Positions 22,871-35,688 of a stretch of DNA of 64,000 nucleotides are shown one piece after another (position 1 is the first letter of the stretch; each line of letters opens with the position of its first letter). The DNA is taken from positions 21,464,267-21,528,266 of the forward strand of contig OY540809.1 in NCBI GenBank assembly GCA_961205875.1. The letters are read 5' to 3'. The notes below the pieces were generated by a model. That model was not told the origin of the DNA, did not search any database, and worked only from the letters and a program-made list of their open reading frames with translations. Origin of the DNA: Sialis fuliginosa (lineage: Eukaryota > Arthropoda > Insecta > Megaloptera > Sialidae). Made by a program: the position numbers and the translations under genes.

Positions 22871-25280
22871 TTTTGTATAAATTTAATATACAGAGAAAGA
22901 GAGATATCTTCGCGTGCGCTGCGTAAATATTTTACGATAAGTGAAAACAATGTTTAATAGGTTTATCGAATTTATTGATTGAAATAACTGATGGTACGAT
23001 ATTGATTTCAGTTACTTGCGATGAATTTTTAAAGCTTGCTAGTAGATCTTCTAAAGATTAATGTTGTTCATTTTTCTAGTCGAAAAGAAAGGACTATATT
23101 TTCTCTGCTATGTTCGATTTGTCTTCTTCTTCCGCAGATTTACAACATGCCAATAGTTTATTTATTTTTATGCAGGGTGAAATAATATGGAATTTATTTG
23201 TAATTCTGAGAATTTAGTTTCAAAATTAGATTTCAATGTATTTATATCTATATAGCTCATTTCACGTTTGACCTACTATATTATTATATTATCTAATGTA
23301 ACAAAAAATATATATACATATATATATATACTAAAACCTGGGCAAAGAACATATCTATGAATTAAAAAAAAAACCTAAATCGAATATTTGGTTCTCTAGT
23401 GATAAGCGCACTAACGGACAGACATTGCATTTTATAATATGTAAGGATGTATAAATGTATATTAAAAAATATAAATATTATATTTTTTGTAGGTTATGTT
23501 AAACTTTTATGTATGTACAATAAAAAAGTTTAAATTTTTCAAAAACATTGGCAACTTAGTAACAAGACTTTCCACTCGAAATTCACGTCTGAAAAATTCA
23601 ATTATAACACTTCCCCGAGCTGTATTACATTATAGCATTGTATTCACAAATGTCCTTGAGCCCGTTTGTCCTTACAGCAGGTGGTGAAATCTTCAGTAGT
23701 TGTAACAGCTGTCGCTGCAGCATCTGCACAACTTCTCTCTAGAACGATGTAAACAAATCCTTGCACAGCAGACTTTCATTATTTCCGAGCGAAATAGTTT
23801 TAATCCAGTAATTAAATACACGGTAAAAAATTTCGGTAATATTATATACTTTCTCTTGTAAAAAACTACTATACTTTATATGTAAACTGTAAAATTACAT
23901 ACATAATATATGAAAGTTACAGAAATTATGTAATCTCACAAGAAAAAATATGTAATATTACATTTTACATATAATATTTGTAATAATACATATTTTTTGT
24001 ACAATTACATAGTTTTTATTGAAAAATACATATTTTATACGGAATATTTGTTAACACATACATTTTCTGTATAAATTTACATAGTTTATATGCAATGTTA
24101 TTTATTTATACATATAAATTATGTATATTACATTTTACATATAATATTTGTAATAATACATATTTTTTGTACAATTACATATACATTATGTAATGCTATT
24201 TACTTATATGTACATATAAATTATGTATATAAGGTTGCTTTATTTGCTACATATAATTGGTTTTATTCTTCGTATATAAATAATATTATTTATAAATTTA
24301 TAATAAACCTAGCTATGCCTGCGGCTTCGCTCGCGTGGACTACGAAATTATTGTTTAGGATTTTTGAAAAATATGTATACTTGAATTAAAAATGTTAGTT
24401 ATGTGGTATCGCGGTATGTTAAAACGATTTAGCAAATCGTTTCCCACGGTTGCAAAATTCATATATATAATAACATCATAAATAAAAGAAGTGTGGTTGT
24501 TTCTTGTCTTATGAACACATTTACAGTAAGTATTATTCCCTTAAATTCTCTTTTTTCTCTTTCTTTCACCAATACATATATTTAATAGATATATTTTGTC
24601 GGCTAAAGCATACAAAGGATGAGCGCTGGGGAGAACGGGGTAAGAGGCGGGTTTTTGTAACAAACAAAAATGTTTTAGTTTAAATTTTAGTCTGTTACAG
24701 CTAGTTGCAGTGTTAATACGTCCATATCTGTGGTCCATATAGTGCATTTGAATCTATATAATAGTAAATTTATTTATAAAGAAATTAAGGTAAGTGATTT
24801 TATTTTCTTCACCATATAATCTGTATATTCTTAATTTTGATGTATTTTCGATAAGATATTTGATTCGTTAGTTTATTTTTGTTATTGCCAATGTTTTAAC
24901 TAATAAAATTAACCTGCAGAATTTTGTATTCAACAATATATTTAATTAATATTTGGATATTTAATTTCATTTAAATCATTTATCTATGATTAAATTATTA
25001 TCATCGACTCCTAAAATTAAAGTTTAATTTATTTAACTAAGGTGTATTGATAAATATGTATGTATATTGAAATAGGCTTTATTTTACAGAATCTTCTAAA
25101 TTGAATGTATTTTTGGTTAAATACTAATCTCTATGTCTGCAGAATCATTATTTGTATCTTAACTTCAACATTTAATAGTAAGTACCTATGTTATGTTTAG
25201 TTCATTAGTCCGTTTCTTTGAGGCAATTTTTTAGTTACTTACCATACTATTTTGATATTTATTTAACTTTTTGTTTACAG

Positions 25281-25716
25281 AATGGGTCATCTAGAGACAC
25301 CGTGGTGAATCAAATAGAAATTTGTACACCAGTATTGGCTGTTCTAGGTACATAATTTAATGTTAATTTAGTTTATTAAGACATTTTTATTTTATACTTT
25401 TAAATTCTTAAAATATTTTTTATTTTAGGTGATACATTTACGGAACCAATGTTATATTTTATTACATGTGAAAAAGAAATAATATACGAAGCCACCAATA
25501 TTGTTGACTTAATATGTATGCATTTTGTAAGTTTTTTTTATATTCAATTTAAAATATCCTAAAGATTGTGAGTGTACATTAGAATTAATTCAACGATGTA
25601 TTTTTAAAATAAATCCCGAAAAAGGAACCAAAACATTAAAAACATCCAGAAGTAAAACCAATTCAATTTTAATGAAAGTTCTTAGTTTAATTAATAAGTT
25701 AAATAAAAATAATTAA
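25281..25716 (+). pseudogene. Two-exon ORF of unknown function inside the 4-kb element, one frameshift
   Basis: Exon 1 (25281-25347) lies between TTTACAG and G|GTACAT and reads NGSSRDTVVNQIEICTPVLA then VL. Exon 2 starts at 25429 after TTTTAG, restores a Gly codon and reads DTFTEPMLYFITCEKEIIYE then ATNIVDLICMHF. An eight-T run at 25532-25539 then shifts the frame by one; in the shifted frame the protein continues FNLKYPKDCECTLELIQRCI, then FKINPEKGTKTLKTS, to TAA at 25714-25716. With seven Ts the frame would be continuous. The pattern F-N-L-x-Y-P-K-x-C ... I-N-P-E-x-G-T-K looks like small ORFs seen with other mobile elements. Upstream exons are not identified; a candidate donor (AAG|GTAAGT) is at 24790. 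Confidence 0.55.
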
Positions 25717-26099
25717 AATCATTTTATTTAAAATTTATATTTATATTTTTGTATTAAGAGGGAACACCACTACAAATGCCTGAGAAAAGGTCTGTTTTCT
25801 TGAATTACGTATTTAATTTTTCAAAAATTAGGATTTTTACATACTGTATCTTTGTCAATTTTTAATATTTTGATTTGAAAATTTTTGAAAATATTTTTCA
25901 ATGCATATACATATGTATATTACAATAAAATATTTTTTTATAGATCGCATTGGCGTTCCCACCTAATTAATAGGATATATTTTTTAATAATTAAATGAAA
26001 AATAAATATAAGATATTTTACATTGGTACTGTACCTATTCTGATTCAAGATCTACTATGTAATTTAATTAATTGTTTGTTTAATGTTTAAAAATCATAG

Positions 26100-27110
26100 A
26101 TACTCATTCAGTATTATTTATATTGTTTTTGAATTAATTAATTTAGTAGAAAATAATAAATATTTAAATTCTACTTGTGTTAAATTTTGAAATTTTATTA
26201 TTATTATTTTTGTTTATAAATCATACTTATTAAATGTTATTTATATTGTTTTTGACTTAATTAATTTACAAGAAAATAATAAAAAATTAATATTAAATGT
26301 TCTAAATTCAAATTCAGCTTGTTAATTTTTTAAATTTATTATTATTATTTTTGTTTATAAATCATACTTATTCAATGTTATTTATATTGTTTTTGACTTA
26401 ATTTTTTTATTATTTTCTTGTAAATTAATTAATATAAAATAATATTCTAAATTCAAATTCTACTTGTTAAATTTTTAAATTTATTATTATTAATATTTTT
26501 GTTTATAAATCATACTTATTCAATGTTATTTATATTGTTTTTGACTTAATTAATTTACAAGAAAATAATAAAAAATTAATATTAAATGTTCTAAATTCAA
26601 ATTCAACTTGTTAATTTTTTAAATTTATTATTATTATTTTTGTTTATAAATCATACTTATTCAATGTTATTTATATTGTTTTCGACTTAATTTTTTTATT
26701 ATTTTCTTGTAAATTAATTAATATTAAATAATAATATTCTAAATTCAAATTCTACTTGTTAATTTTTTAAATTTATTATTATTCTTTTTGTTTATAAATC
26801 ATACTTATTCAATGTTATTTATATTGTTTTTGAATTAAGTAATTTACAAGAAAATAAAAAAATTAATATTAAATATTCTACATTCAAATTCTACTTGCTA
26901 ACTTTTTAAATGTATTATTATTCTTTTTGTTTTATAAATCATACTTATTCAATGTTATTTATATTGTTTTTGACTTAATTTTTTTATTATTTTCTTGTAA
27001 ATTAATTAATATTAAATAATCATATTCTAAATTCAAATTCTACTTGTTAATTTTTTAAATTTATTATTATTATTTTTGTTTATAAATCATACTTATATGA
27101 GGTTATTATT
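26100..27110 (+). repeat. Minisatellite with internal block in alternating orientation
   Basis: The anchor 'tgtttataaatcatacttat' recurs near 26211, 26351, 26500, 26641, 26789, 26929 and 27077, so spacing alternates about 140 and 149 bp. After 'gacttaatt' the units alternate between one orientation (aatttacaagaaaataata, near 26271, 26549 and 26845) and its inverse (tattattttcttgtaaatt, near 26408, 26696 and 26985). The true period is thus a dimer of about 289 bp, present three times with a partial lead-in. Confidence 0.8.
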
Positions 27111-27186
27111 TTAACTGTTTGTGGAATAAAATTTTTAATCAAAAATAATTCTTTTTTATTTACTTAAAAATATAAATCATTGTTAT

Positions 27187-27428
27187 TGTGTGTAAAATTC
27201 AGAAAAAAATTTGTATTTGTATAATAAATTAAATTTTGTAAAATTGTTTGTATTGTAAAAAAACTATGTTCTTATGATATATATATACTTGATAATATTA
27301 ATTCATACATATTTTATATTATCAAGTGTCAAGTATATATCATAAGAAAATAGTTTTATACAATATGAACAATTTTATAAAATTAAAATTTTTATACAAA
27401 TACAGAAATTTTACTGAATTTTACACAC
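27187..27428. repeat. 240-bp AT-rich palindrome
   Basis: Left 'gtgtgtaaaattcag', 'ttgtatttgtataa', 'cttatgatatatatatactt' mirrored on the right by 'caagtatatatcataag', 'ttatacaaatacag' and 'ctgaattttacacac'. Arms of about 110 bp around a short loop at about 27302. Confidence 0.75.
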
Positions 27429-29309
27429 AATAACTGTAAAAATATTCATATAAATTATGTAATTTTACATAAAAAATACGTAATCCGAGTGCACCATTCA
27501 CGTACTTTATATGTATGTTTACATACACATCTTGTAATTTTACATAAAAAGTATGTTGTATCCGAGTGTCCCCCATTCCGTCTTTTCTATGTATGTTTAC
27601 ATACTTTTTATGTAATGAAAGTATCCCAGTTACATAATAAATATGTATATTTACGTACACATCTTGTAATAAATTTGTAATTTATTTTACATTCATTGTA
27701 TGTAAAACCGTTTACATACATTATATGTAACAGATTATTACATACTTAGTTTGTAAAAATATATTACAATGCTTTGCATGTATACTTACATACAAACACT
27801 TGGTCCAAAAGTTGCCAAGTGTTTGTATGTAAAAATTTTTTACCGTGTACCTTAATAAGAAGCAGTACTTTTTATAATTCATCTAACGTATTTTCTGAAT
27901 TGGGTTTATATGTTCTTCCGCTTCACGCATACGAAATTTTTGTCGCGATTTAAATATGTTAATTGTTTTTAACCGACTTTAAAAAATGAGGAGGTTCTCA
28001 ATTCGACAATATGTATTTTTTATATATATTCGGGTATAACTGCATAATCCTACATGATCCCTCCCCTCAAACATAAAAAATTAAAGCAAATTATATATAA
28101 AAAAAAGCTTATTTAATGTACTAAAGTAACTTTTTTCCATTTCACTGACCATGCCCCCCTCCCCAAATTGTCATTTCACAAACCATGTAAATTGTAGTAA
28201 ATCTAAATCAGCGCCTACTTCTACAAGTACAATATTAATGATTTCTTGCTAATTTCATACAAAATGACGACTCACAATTTATAATAAAAACATTTAATCA
28301 AATTTATTTATTTATATGTTAACTGGTCTTAAATAATTTTCAAAATGTATCGTTATTGACATCTAATACGTTCAATCCAACACTCAATTTACTTTTTGAC
28401 GTCTTCACCAAAACCAATATTGAAGATAATATGTTGCGATCTACTTTACCGAATCTGTAAAAAATGCAATAAAAACTTTCTCGTTGCTTCTGTATAGAAT
28501 CAGGGTATTGTATTATATAGTTTTCTAGAAGTTTACCTTACATAGTATATTTCTTTTTTTCAATTTTCTATTCATCTTTATTTTACTTACAATTTTTATT
28601 GAATTTTTAAACTGCAATGATTATCGATAATACATACCTATTCTGTTTCATAGATCAAATATGTTATCGACAATTCCATATTCCAACAATTCAGAAGTTA
28701 AATGGTTTTAATTTTACTAACAAATCTAAGTTTCGATTTCATCCCTTAAAAATGAGTGTACATAATTTATGTGGTTCATGTATTGTAAATTGTTAGTAAA
28801 ATTGGTTTTAAATTGGTTGTTAGATTCATTTTTGATGTTTTTTTGAAAATTTTACGTTTGCAATCTCATTAAAATTTAACAAGATCGTATGCAAAAAATT
28901 AAAATCTATTCATAGAATCAATAAAAAAGATATGTTGTTATTTAAAAAAATAGAGTTGAATGCCATAGTAACGTAACTGATAGCGCCATTTTTTTAAGAT
29001 AAGCATTACATAGGAAATAATTTCTCTTATAAAATATATTTTTTTAAATAATGAATATTTTAGAAAATATAAACAATATTCCACATTTTATTATTATTTA
29101 CTCAGCCTGTATATAAAACAAGGATTTCTTGACACAAATAAATCTTGTACCTGTATATACCTATACCCATATATACATTACGTTTGGACATATGTATATT
29201 ATGATTCCAGAAGACATTTTAATAAATCGTATGTTACATTCACACGATACAACATTTTTAAAACGTACCGACCCATATATTTCGCACTTGAATATATGTC
29301 CTGTTAAAC

Positions 29310-29480
29310 CCAGATAGCTCGGTGCATTTGTCTCATCAGGTGGAACACATCGTGTCTATGTGTGTGACAGAGCCAGATAATAGGTCGCAGGGTCCCGAGG
29401 GAACATACACATATGTTCTAGACAGCTCTCGGCAAAAAGTCCACTGCGATGTGACGGTGCTTCCATCTATCCGGTACTAG
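29310..29480 (+). repeat. Possible tRNA-derived SINE
   Basis: A GC-richer island in AT-rich DNA. 'gatagctcggtgcattt' resembles a tRNA A box and, about 65 bases on, 'aggtcgcagggtcccgag' resembles a B box. The match to the B-box consensus is imperfect and the spacing long, and I saw no second copy in the window. It could also be unrelated sequence. Confidence 0.3.
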
Positions 29481-30104
29481 ATACTTACATATATGATATA
29501 ATACGTTTGTATTTACTCATACATAAAATACTCATAATGATAAGAAAAGGACATTATTTCACGGTTGTATGCATTGCTAAATTGCTGTGTTCAGATTCGA
29601 TTTATTTTATAACAAACAATTATAGCAAATATACCTATTAGTGATGTAACGAATATTCGCACATTTTTTAACATTCGCATTCGCAAGAAAAAGTGCGAAT
29701 ATTACTTGTTTTTGTAATAATAAAAAAAATTCTTTTTTTAATCTATTATAATAAATAATTATTTTTAAGAACTTAGGAATAGTCAACGACATTTATTTTT
29801 ACTTCCATGTTCTGAAAAAGAATGGGTGGGCATGTTAGGTGAACAAGTTGGGTGGGAATGTTGAATATTTATAGTCACTATAATTTTGTGAATATTAACC
29901 CGTGTCCAATTTGCTAGTTTAAAATAATATGAAAAACATTTGCGTGTAATCAAAAAAATTTACTATCAATCTGTCTCTCTGAGGCTTATTAATAATTTAA
30001 GACAAAAAAGATAATTTCTATCAATAACCAAAACAGTTCTCTTGAAGTTTCATAAAGTGTTTGACAAGTTTCGCGCACGTGTGGTAAATAAACACTAACG
30101 GTAT

Positions 30105-30290
30105 TAAAACAGTGGCGATATTATGAAAATTATTTTGTACGGTCAGGGTCGCCAAATGTGTTATAAAAAGTTGAAGTATCACTGGTCTAAATTCTATAAC
30201 TAATCCATAGATACTATCACAGAATTAATACCCCATTTGAAAGTGCTTGCAAGCTTGCAAATTTGTCAGCTCCTTTATATATACCTGTCA
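30105..30290. mobile_element. Partial copy of the TGTCCGG-ended MITE (inverted)
   Basis: 'aacagtggcgatattatgaa', 'tttgtacggtcagggtcgcc' and 'aatccatagatactatcac' are the inverse of 17630-17720. The end 'cagctcctttatatatacctg' is a decayed terminus. Confidence 0.6.
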
Positions 30291-31010
30291 AAACGTTATC
30301 TACGAGGCGTCAAATCGTTAATTTGCTCGGGATATTAGAGCAGTTGTAATAAATATATAATAAAGTAAAACTGCTTTGTATTTTATGATCGCTGTTTTCT
30401 ACTTAACACATATGTGAAAAGCTTTTAATTTATATTTAATACCCTGTAGATAGTATTTGTTTTTCTTTTGCCATCGAGCAAATTCTTAATAACACGGCAC
30501 ATTAAACATGTATAATTTAATAACATTTAAATATTAATATTTCTAAAGAAACCCAGTTCAAATGGCATCAAACGCGTCAGTTAGTAACAAAAGATCGTTG
30601 AAATTTAATGCTACGCTAGTTTTACAACAGTAATATTATATTTTACCTTACAATATTGTTCTTGCTTTTTACGTAAAAGCTAATAGCGTTGTAAAAAGTA
30701 TCATGTTATGAAGTAGGTAGTTACAAGCACTCAACTCACATGCTTGAAATTATTTATTACAAATATGTTCAATGTTCATGTATATTTATTAGATATTAAT
30801 AATATACAGGCTGGCAAGTTATATCCGATGAAACAAACGTGAACAGTTGATCGAGAAAATATTTCAAGAAAAAAAGTTCATATAAACATGTGTCCAGAAA
30901 TTCTTCGTGATCCTTCACAATATAATAATGGGGGGTACAAAACAAAAATAGTTTTTAAAATTAGTTTTTATTTAATATTTTGAGAACTCATTGTGATACA
31001 GTTATGTTTA

Positions 31011-31303
31011 ATAATCGGTTTAGTTTTAAACACATCGTCGGGTTACTGCAAAAACCAGATAACTCCACTATTTACATTTTTTTAGTTAAGTACATTTCTG
31101 CACTAAAAAATTTTACCTACGTCTACTGTAAAAACATGATAAATCTCTTACAGATATAAAGGGTTAGTACGCATGTACAAAAATAAGGTAAGTCCACTTT
31201 GACCAAAATTTAACCAATTAGAACCAGATATCTTAGAAACTATAAAATGTGACTTATCTGGTTTTTGCAGTAACCGACGACACATTAATACTAAACCGAT
31301 TAT
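31011..31303. mobile_element. Foldback MITE, about 290 bp, 50-bp TIRs
   Basis: Left 'ataatcggtttagtttta', 'cgtcgggttactgcaaaaac', 'cagataac'; right 'cttatctggtttttgcagta', 'accgacgaca', 'actaaaccgattata'. The inner TIR (GGTTACTGCAAAAACCAGAT) is the best conserved. Non-coding. Confidence 0.75.
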
Positions 31304-32724
31304 AAAATATATGTTTGTCTTGAAACGGAAAGATCAAGTGAAAATTTTGAAATCGGAGAACAATTTTTCTTTAAATAAACTTCCCTGGTCAGCACAAGAC
31401 TTTTTTATACATCATGTTACAGAAGAAACTAAATGTTAACATTTTTTGCGAAGAAATTGAATATTAACTACATTATATTGTTATTTTTGTTAATTTTTGA
31501 AATATATTTTAATTAAATTCAGTGATTTTATTTCAAAATTTTTTATTATATATCGGTAGGTATATAATTTTTCTGTTTAAAATGTTGTTTTGTCCAAGAC
31601 TTCTTATTTATTTGATATTTCAACAATTTAACACGTTTTACAATTAGATATTATTATTTCTATAATCTATTTAATATTTTCATAAATTATTAGATTATTC
31701 ATATTATTAAAATTATTTTTAATTAAAAACTAAAATTGTTATTTTTTAATCAATTCATAAAAGATATAAAAAAAAGAATATACATAAATTATAGAAAATA
31801 ACGTTCTCTACAACTCTTAATATAAACATTTTTTCTGTTATGAACGATTTGAAATAAAATAAAATAAAAATATTATTTCCTTACACAATTTTTTTCAAAT
31901 ATGATTACTACAAAAATTATAGCTAATAAAATGCTCTATAACATGCATTTAAAACTTTTTTTTCTAATATGTACCGTTTCAAAAATAATTCGAAAAATTA
32001 AAAAAAAAACGTAATGGTTTTCAAAAATAGAAAGTGCACATCTACAGTATACAAGAACCTTAAGTTTAAAATTCCATGTCTGTAGAGCGTTCACAGACAA
32101 ACACACAGACGTCATTGAGATAATGGTCGTACGTGATTCAAGTACCCTCAATACGTGTAATTCTGTTAAAATCTCGAGTTCAAATTTGTAAATGATCACT
32201 TTATTATACAGTATATTTCATCTATGTATAAAAAAAACTAAAAACGATCGCAAAGCTTCTCGTACTTTCGATAATAAAACAACTCATAACAAAAATACAA
32301 CGCATTTTATTAATTATTGAATAAAAATCACAATTGCCATGAAAAACTAAAATATGTTTAGTCAACGCGTCATCCGAAACTAACAATCATGCACTCGAGT
32401 GCAATATTAAATTCAAGTCAAGCAAGCTTTGGAAAAAAGAATGGTTGATGTTTGAAATTTTTATATTTATTAAAATTCATTGCTTATTTTGTTTATGTAT
32501 AACAGCAATGTTCGTTTTAGAGAGGGAGGCTGGGCGACCACTCGGGGGGCCAATTCAGAATGGGGAAAAACTTACAATTAGCTTAAATTCTAGTAGATTT
32601 TTTTTCGGACACATGTTTTCATATAAACTTTTTCTCTTCAAATATTTTTCTCGATCAACTGTTCAAGTTTGTTATTATTCCCACTAATACAAAATTTTCC
32701 GTAAATTTTAACAATATTTACGTT

Positions 32725-32935
32725 TACGTACAGTCGAAAAATTGTGTCCGAGATAAAATTAGATTCTGATTGTAGTTCAAAATGTAATAAAAAAATGTTT
32801 TCCGCATGGCGGCTGCGCATTTGTCTGTATATAGAATTTTATTTTGTTCACAATAACTACTGTAAAAATGCACCGATTTAAATTATTTTTGGAGGAAATA
32901 TTTGTCTTAGTGAATACTCCAAACTTATTGATTTT
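32725..32935 (+). repeat. Dispersed repeat with 'ccgcatggcggct' core, copy 2
   Basis: Same order of landmarks as 18730-18960: 'ttccgcatggcggctg', 'cacaataactactgtaaaaa', 'tgcaccgatttaaattattt', 'gtgaatactcc'. Confidence 0.55.
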
Positions 32936-33606
32936 GATACTAATCGGATTAGGGGTTTTGAAAATATTCGAAATTTTGTACCTTTTATCGTCTAACAAGG
33001 GAACTTTGTGAGGTGTACCTCGCCAGTTTTAACTCATAGTTCAACCGAACTTAAACGACACTTATTTATTGATAGATGCAATTAAAAAGAGTGAAAATTT
33101 GTCATATATTGTAATTGTTAGGAAAAAAATAAAATAAAATTTCAACTACAAAAAAATCTTCACCGTCACCACTTTAAAGGATTACAAACTGTAATCTGTT
33201 GCTCTTACATCATAGTTCAAAGTTTAAAGCCGCTTAACAAGGATGCGGTGAATCCTAGATACAGGAGCAATGACTGCGGTACGAAAAAAAGTAAATAAAT
33301 CACACAATCTCGTTCAAATGCCGCCTGTTTGCTTTCGTCCTGGTAATAAATCTTTTCGTGCTATACTACGAGTCACGGGGTTGAGGCACTAAAGGGAGGG
33401 AATGAGACGGAATGCAGCGCTCTTGCGGTGAGCCCGTTTCCGGCGGTGGTTGTAAAACAGGTGGTACCAACTGTACGAGACTGAATGTATGCATGTACAT
33501 ATGTATTTTACAGGGGTGTAATTTTTTTATTTAAAAATCCTACTGGGAAATTGCCTAACGAATTTGATTTACTTTGCTTGGATAATCAAGGAAATAAGAA
33601 AACTTT

Positions 33607-34400
33607 AATAAGGTAGTAACACCAGTCTTGGATAATACCCCATTGTCGGACACTTGTTTAATTAAATGTAGTAAATTATAAATATTTGTTGATATTTGAT
33701 TACTGTAATACTTTATAGACACTTAACTGTAAAACAGCTTAAGGGGAAAACCACTGTGACGGGTCAAAAAATTGTTAATGTTTGGGATTTTTTTTCACAG
33801 GTATTGCTAATTATTTTAGGATCGGGTAGAGAACATTTTATTAAGTATATATTCAATTTATTCAATATCAATTTTATTGAAAAACATTAAAAATTTACAA
33901 AGTTATGAGCCTCGATATGACGACCAATAAAATATTTTTCTCCATTGTCCCATCGAAATTTCGGGATAGGTTATCGAAAAAAATAAAATTTTATTAATAT
34001 CTATACGAATGTAGCTATGGTTGTTTAATGTGTATAGCTGTTTTTATTTTATTTTTAAATGGCGACAGTTTGAATTTTTTTTTCATTTTTAACACTTTTT
34101 TTAATTCAAGCGGTCTTAAAAAATTAATAGTAGATATCAAAATTTTCAAAAATCGGCTACTCACAGACTTCACCACTATAATTATGAAAATTAAAAAAAA
34201 ATTTATCGGTTCATTTGTCTTTGAGGAATCGCTGGTCTCACTAAATTGACTGTAACTCAGGCAATTTTCGAAATTCTAACTTAATTTTTTTACATATTTT
34301 TGAATATGTATACTTACTTGCGTAAAAAACGATTTTTCCATCACAGTGGCTTTCCTCCTTAATTAGATGACATTCAGCCAAAGGGTGTCAAAATGATATA
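33607..34400 (+). repeat. Dispersed repeat interrupted by a MITE (partner at 39440-39655)
   Basis: 'aaggtagtaacaccagtctt', 'gttgatatttgattactgt', 'agacacttaactgtaaaaca' and, beyond the inserted MITE, 'ccaaagggtgtcaaaatg' match the inverse of 39440-39655 in the same order. The partner has no insert, which dates the MITE after this repeat. Confidence 0.8.
33743..34358. mobile_element. TTAA-flanked MITE (piggyBac-type), 616 bp
   Basis: Ends GGGGAAAACCACTGTGACGG and (inverted) CATCACAGTGGCTTTCCTCC, flanked by TTAA at 33739-33742 and 34359-34362. The paralogous repeat at 39440-39655 reads 'aaaacagcttaatttgg' in inverse, with a single TTAA: a direct empty-site control. Open frames inside are short and unrelated to a transposase. 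Confidence 0.88.
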
Positions 34401-35688
34401 TATTTAAACTAATTATTAGTCTTCTTATTTACATTGTTTCAAATACGATTCTGTTGAGTCGTTGAACTTATTAACATATTTTGTAATAATATCAAGTAAA
34501 GATGAAATGAGATAAGATTTCATCGTACCTTTGACATCCCTAGTTGATCTATATACATACATGTGTTCATTTCTACCAACATGAGAACATTTGAATTTTT
34601 AGTTACGGATGTTATGTTGCATATATTTGACTTTCAGCAGGGAAAATATTAAGTGTCCTTTTTGTTTCATTTTACTCCATGGTATTTTTTGGTGTTGTTT
34701 TTTGATATATGTCATTCTTTCGTTGATATGTTTATCCGCAATTTTTGCATTGTTTATTTTTCTCTCGAAATGAATTTTTCATAGTTAGATGAATATTATT
34801 ATCATTGCCCTGTAGCTCTTAACTAGATAATATGCGAATTTTTAATTTGAATTTCAATATAAAACAAAATTTTAAAAGCTTCTGTTGTTAATTAAAATAT
34901 ATGTAGAGAGAAATATGTACCATATTAATTTTTAATACGAAACATGTAAATGGATTTTTGCTAGAAAACTCTTAGACGATATTTTTACAAAACGTATATT
35001 TCCAAAATCTCTAATTTAATTTGCACCAAAATCAATACTTCTTTAACCCTTACTGATGTCAGGTATTATAATATATGGCCAACGCTATTTTCGAGGTATC
35101 AAATCGTTATGACTTCTAGAATATTGGTAATAAATGTATAATACATATAATGCACTTTATGAGGTATACTTTTTAGCACTTGTTTTATTTTTTTTATTCT
35201 TCAATATTTAACGGTTTAGGTAGCATATTGCAAAAGAACACGCTGGTGTCAATCTTTTTTCCGACTTGATTCACTATTATCGTTACTGCTTATTTCTTAT
35301 GTTACCTAACGTAACCAAATATGTACTAAAACCTGGCAAAATAACATATCTACGAATTAAAAAAAACACTTAAATCGAGTGATAACGTTGCGTTTTATAA
35401 TATACATATGTTTATAGATACCTAGAAGATAGCGTTAGCCAAAAGTGAATTAGCTTTTCCTCTGGAGCAAATTCTTTATAATATCGGGTATGAGATGAGT
35501 ATTTTCAAAAACAAAAATTCAATTCAGCTCATTTTTACAGAAGTTATCATAAATGAAATAAAATTCTACATCCAGACAAATACATTATGGCTCTTCATAC
35601 AGATAAGTTTTTAACATACATCATCACAAAAAATCGAATTCAATTCAAGAGGATAAACGGCTATTTGCATTAAAATCTAAAATTCGTT

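Larger units (their letters stand above)
23818..27851. mobile_element. 4.0-kb TIR element flanked by TA, carrying a spliced ORF and satellite DNA
   Basis: Left end CACGGTAAAAAATTT and right end AAATTTTTTACCGTG are perfect 15-bp inverse matches with TA on each outer side (aaata| and |tacc). Inside, in order: a tract of 'ttacatataatatttgtaat'-like repeats (23880-24240), an intron-containing ORF (25281-25716), a minisatellite with alternating block orientation (26100-27110), a 240-bp palindrome (27187-27428) and a second tract of 'tttacatac'/'gtatgtaaa'-type repeats (27430-27840). No transposase is recognisable. The TA duplication again suggests Tc1/mariner-like mobilisation, but the size and cargo are odd for a MITE. 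Confidence 0.65.

Noticed and set aside
23496..23687. Possible extra host exon in a higher-GC patch (about 23560-23760)
   Set aside because: No acceptor/donor pair around it keeps the phase 2 required between exons a and b; not supported.
24090..24389. 99-codon plus-strand open frame
   Set aside because: It reads through 'tacatataa'-type repeats inside the 4-kb element and is a composition artefact.
27421..27680. Overlapping frames on both strands with repeated YVN-like peptides
   Set aside because: Generated by near-palindromic 'tttacatac / gtatgtaaa' repeats at the right end of the 4-kb element.
33230..33480. GC-richer patch as a coding exon or RNA gene
   Set aside because: No open frame with splice sites and no cloverleaf or box motifs could be recognised; left unassigned.
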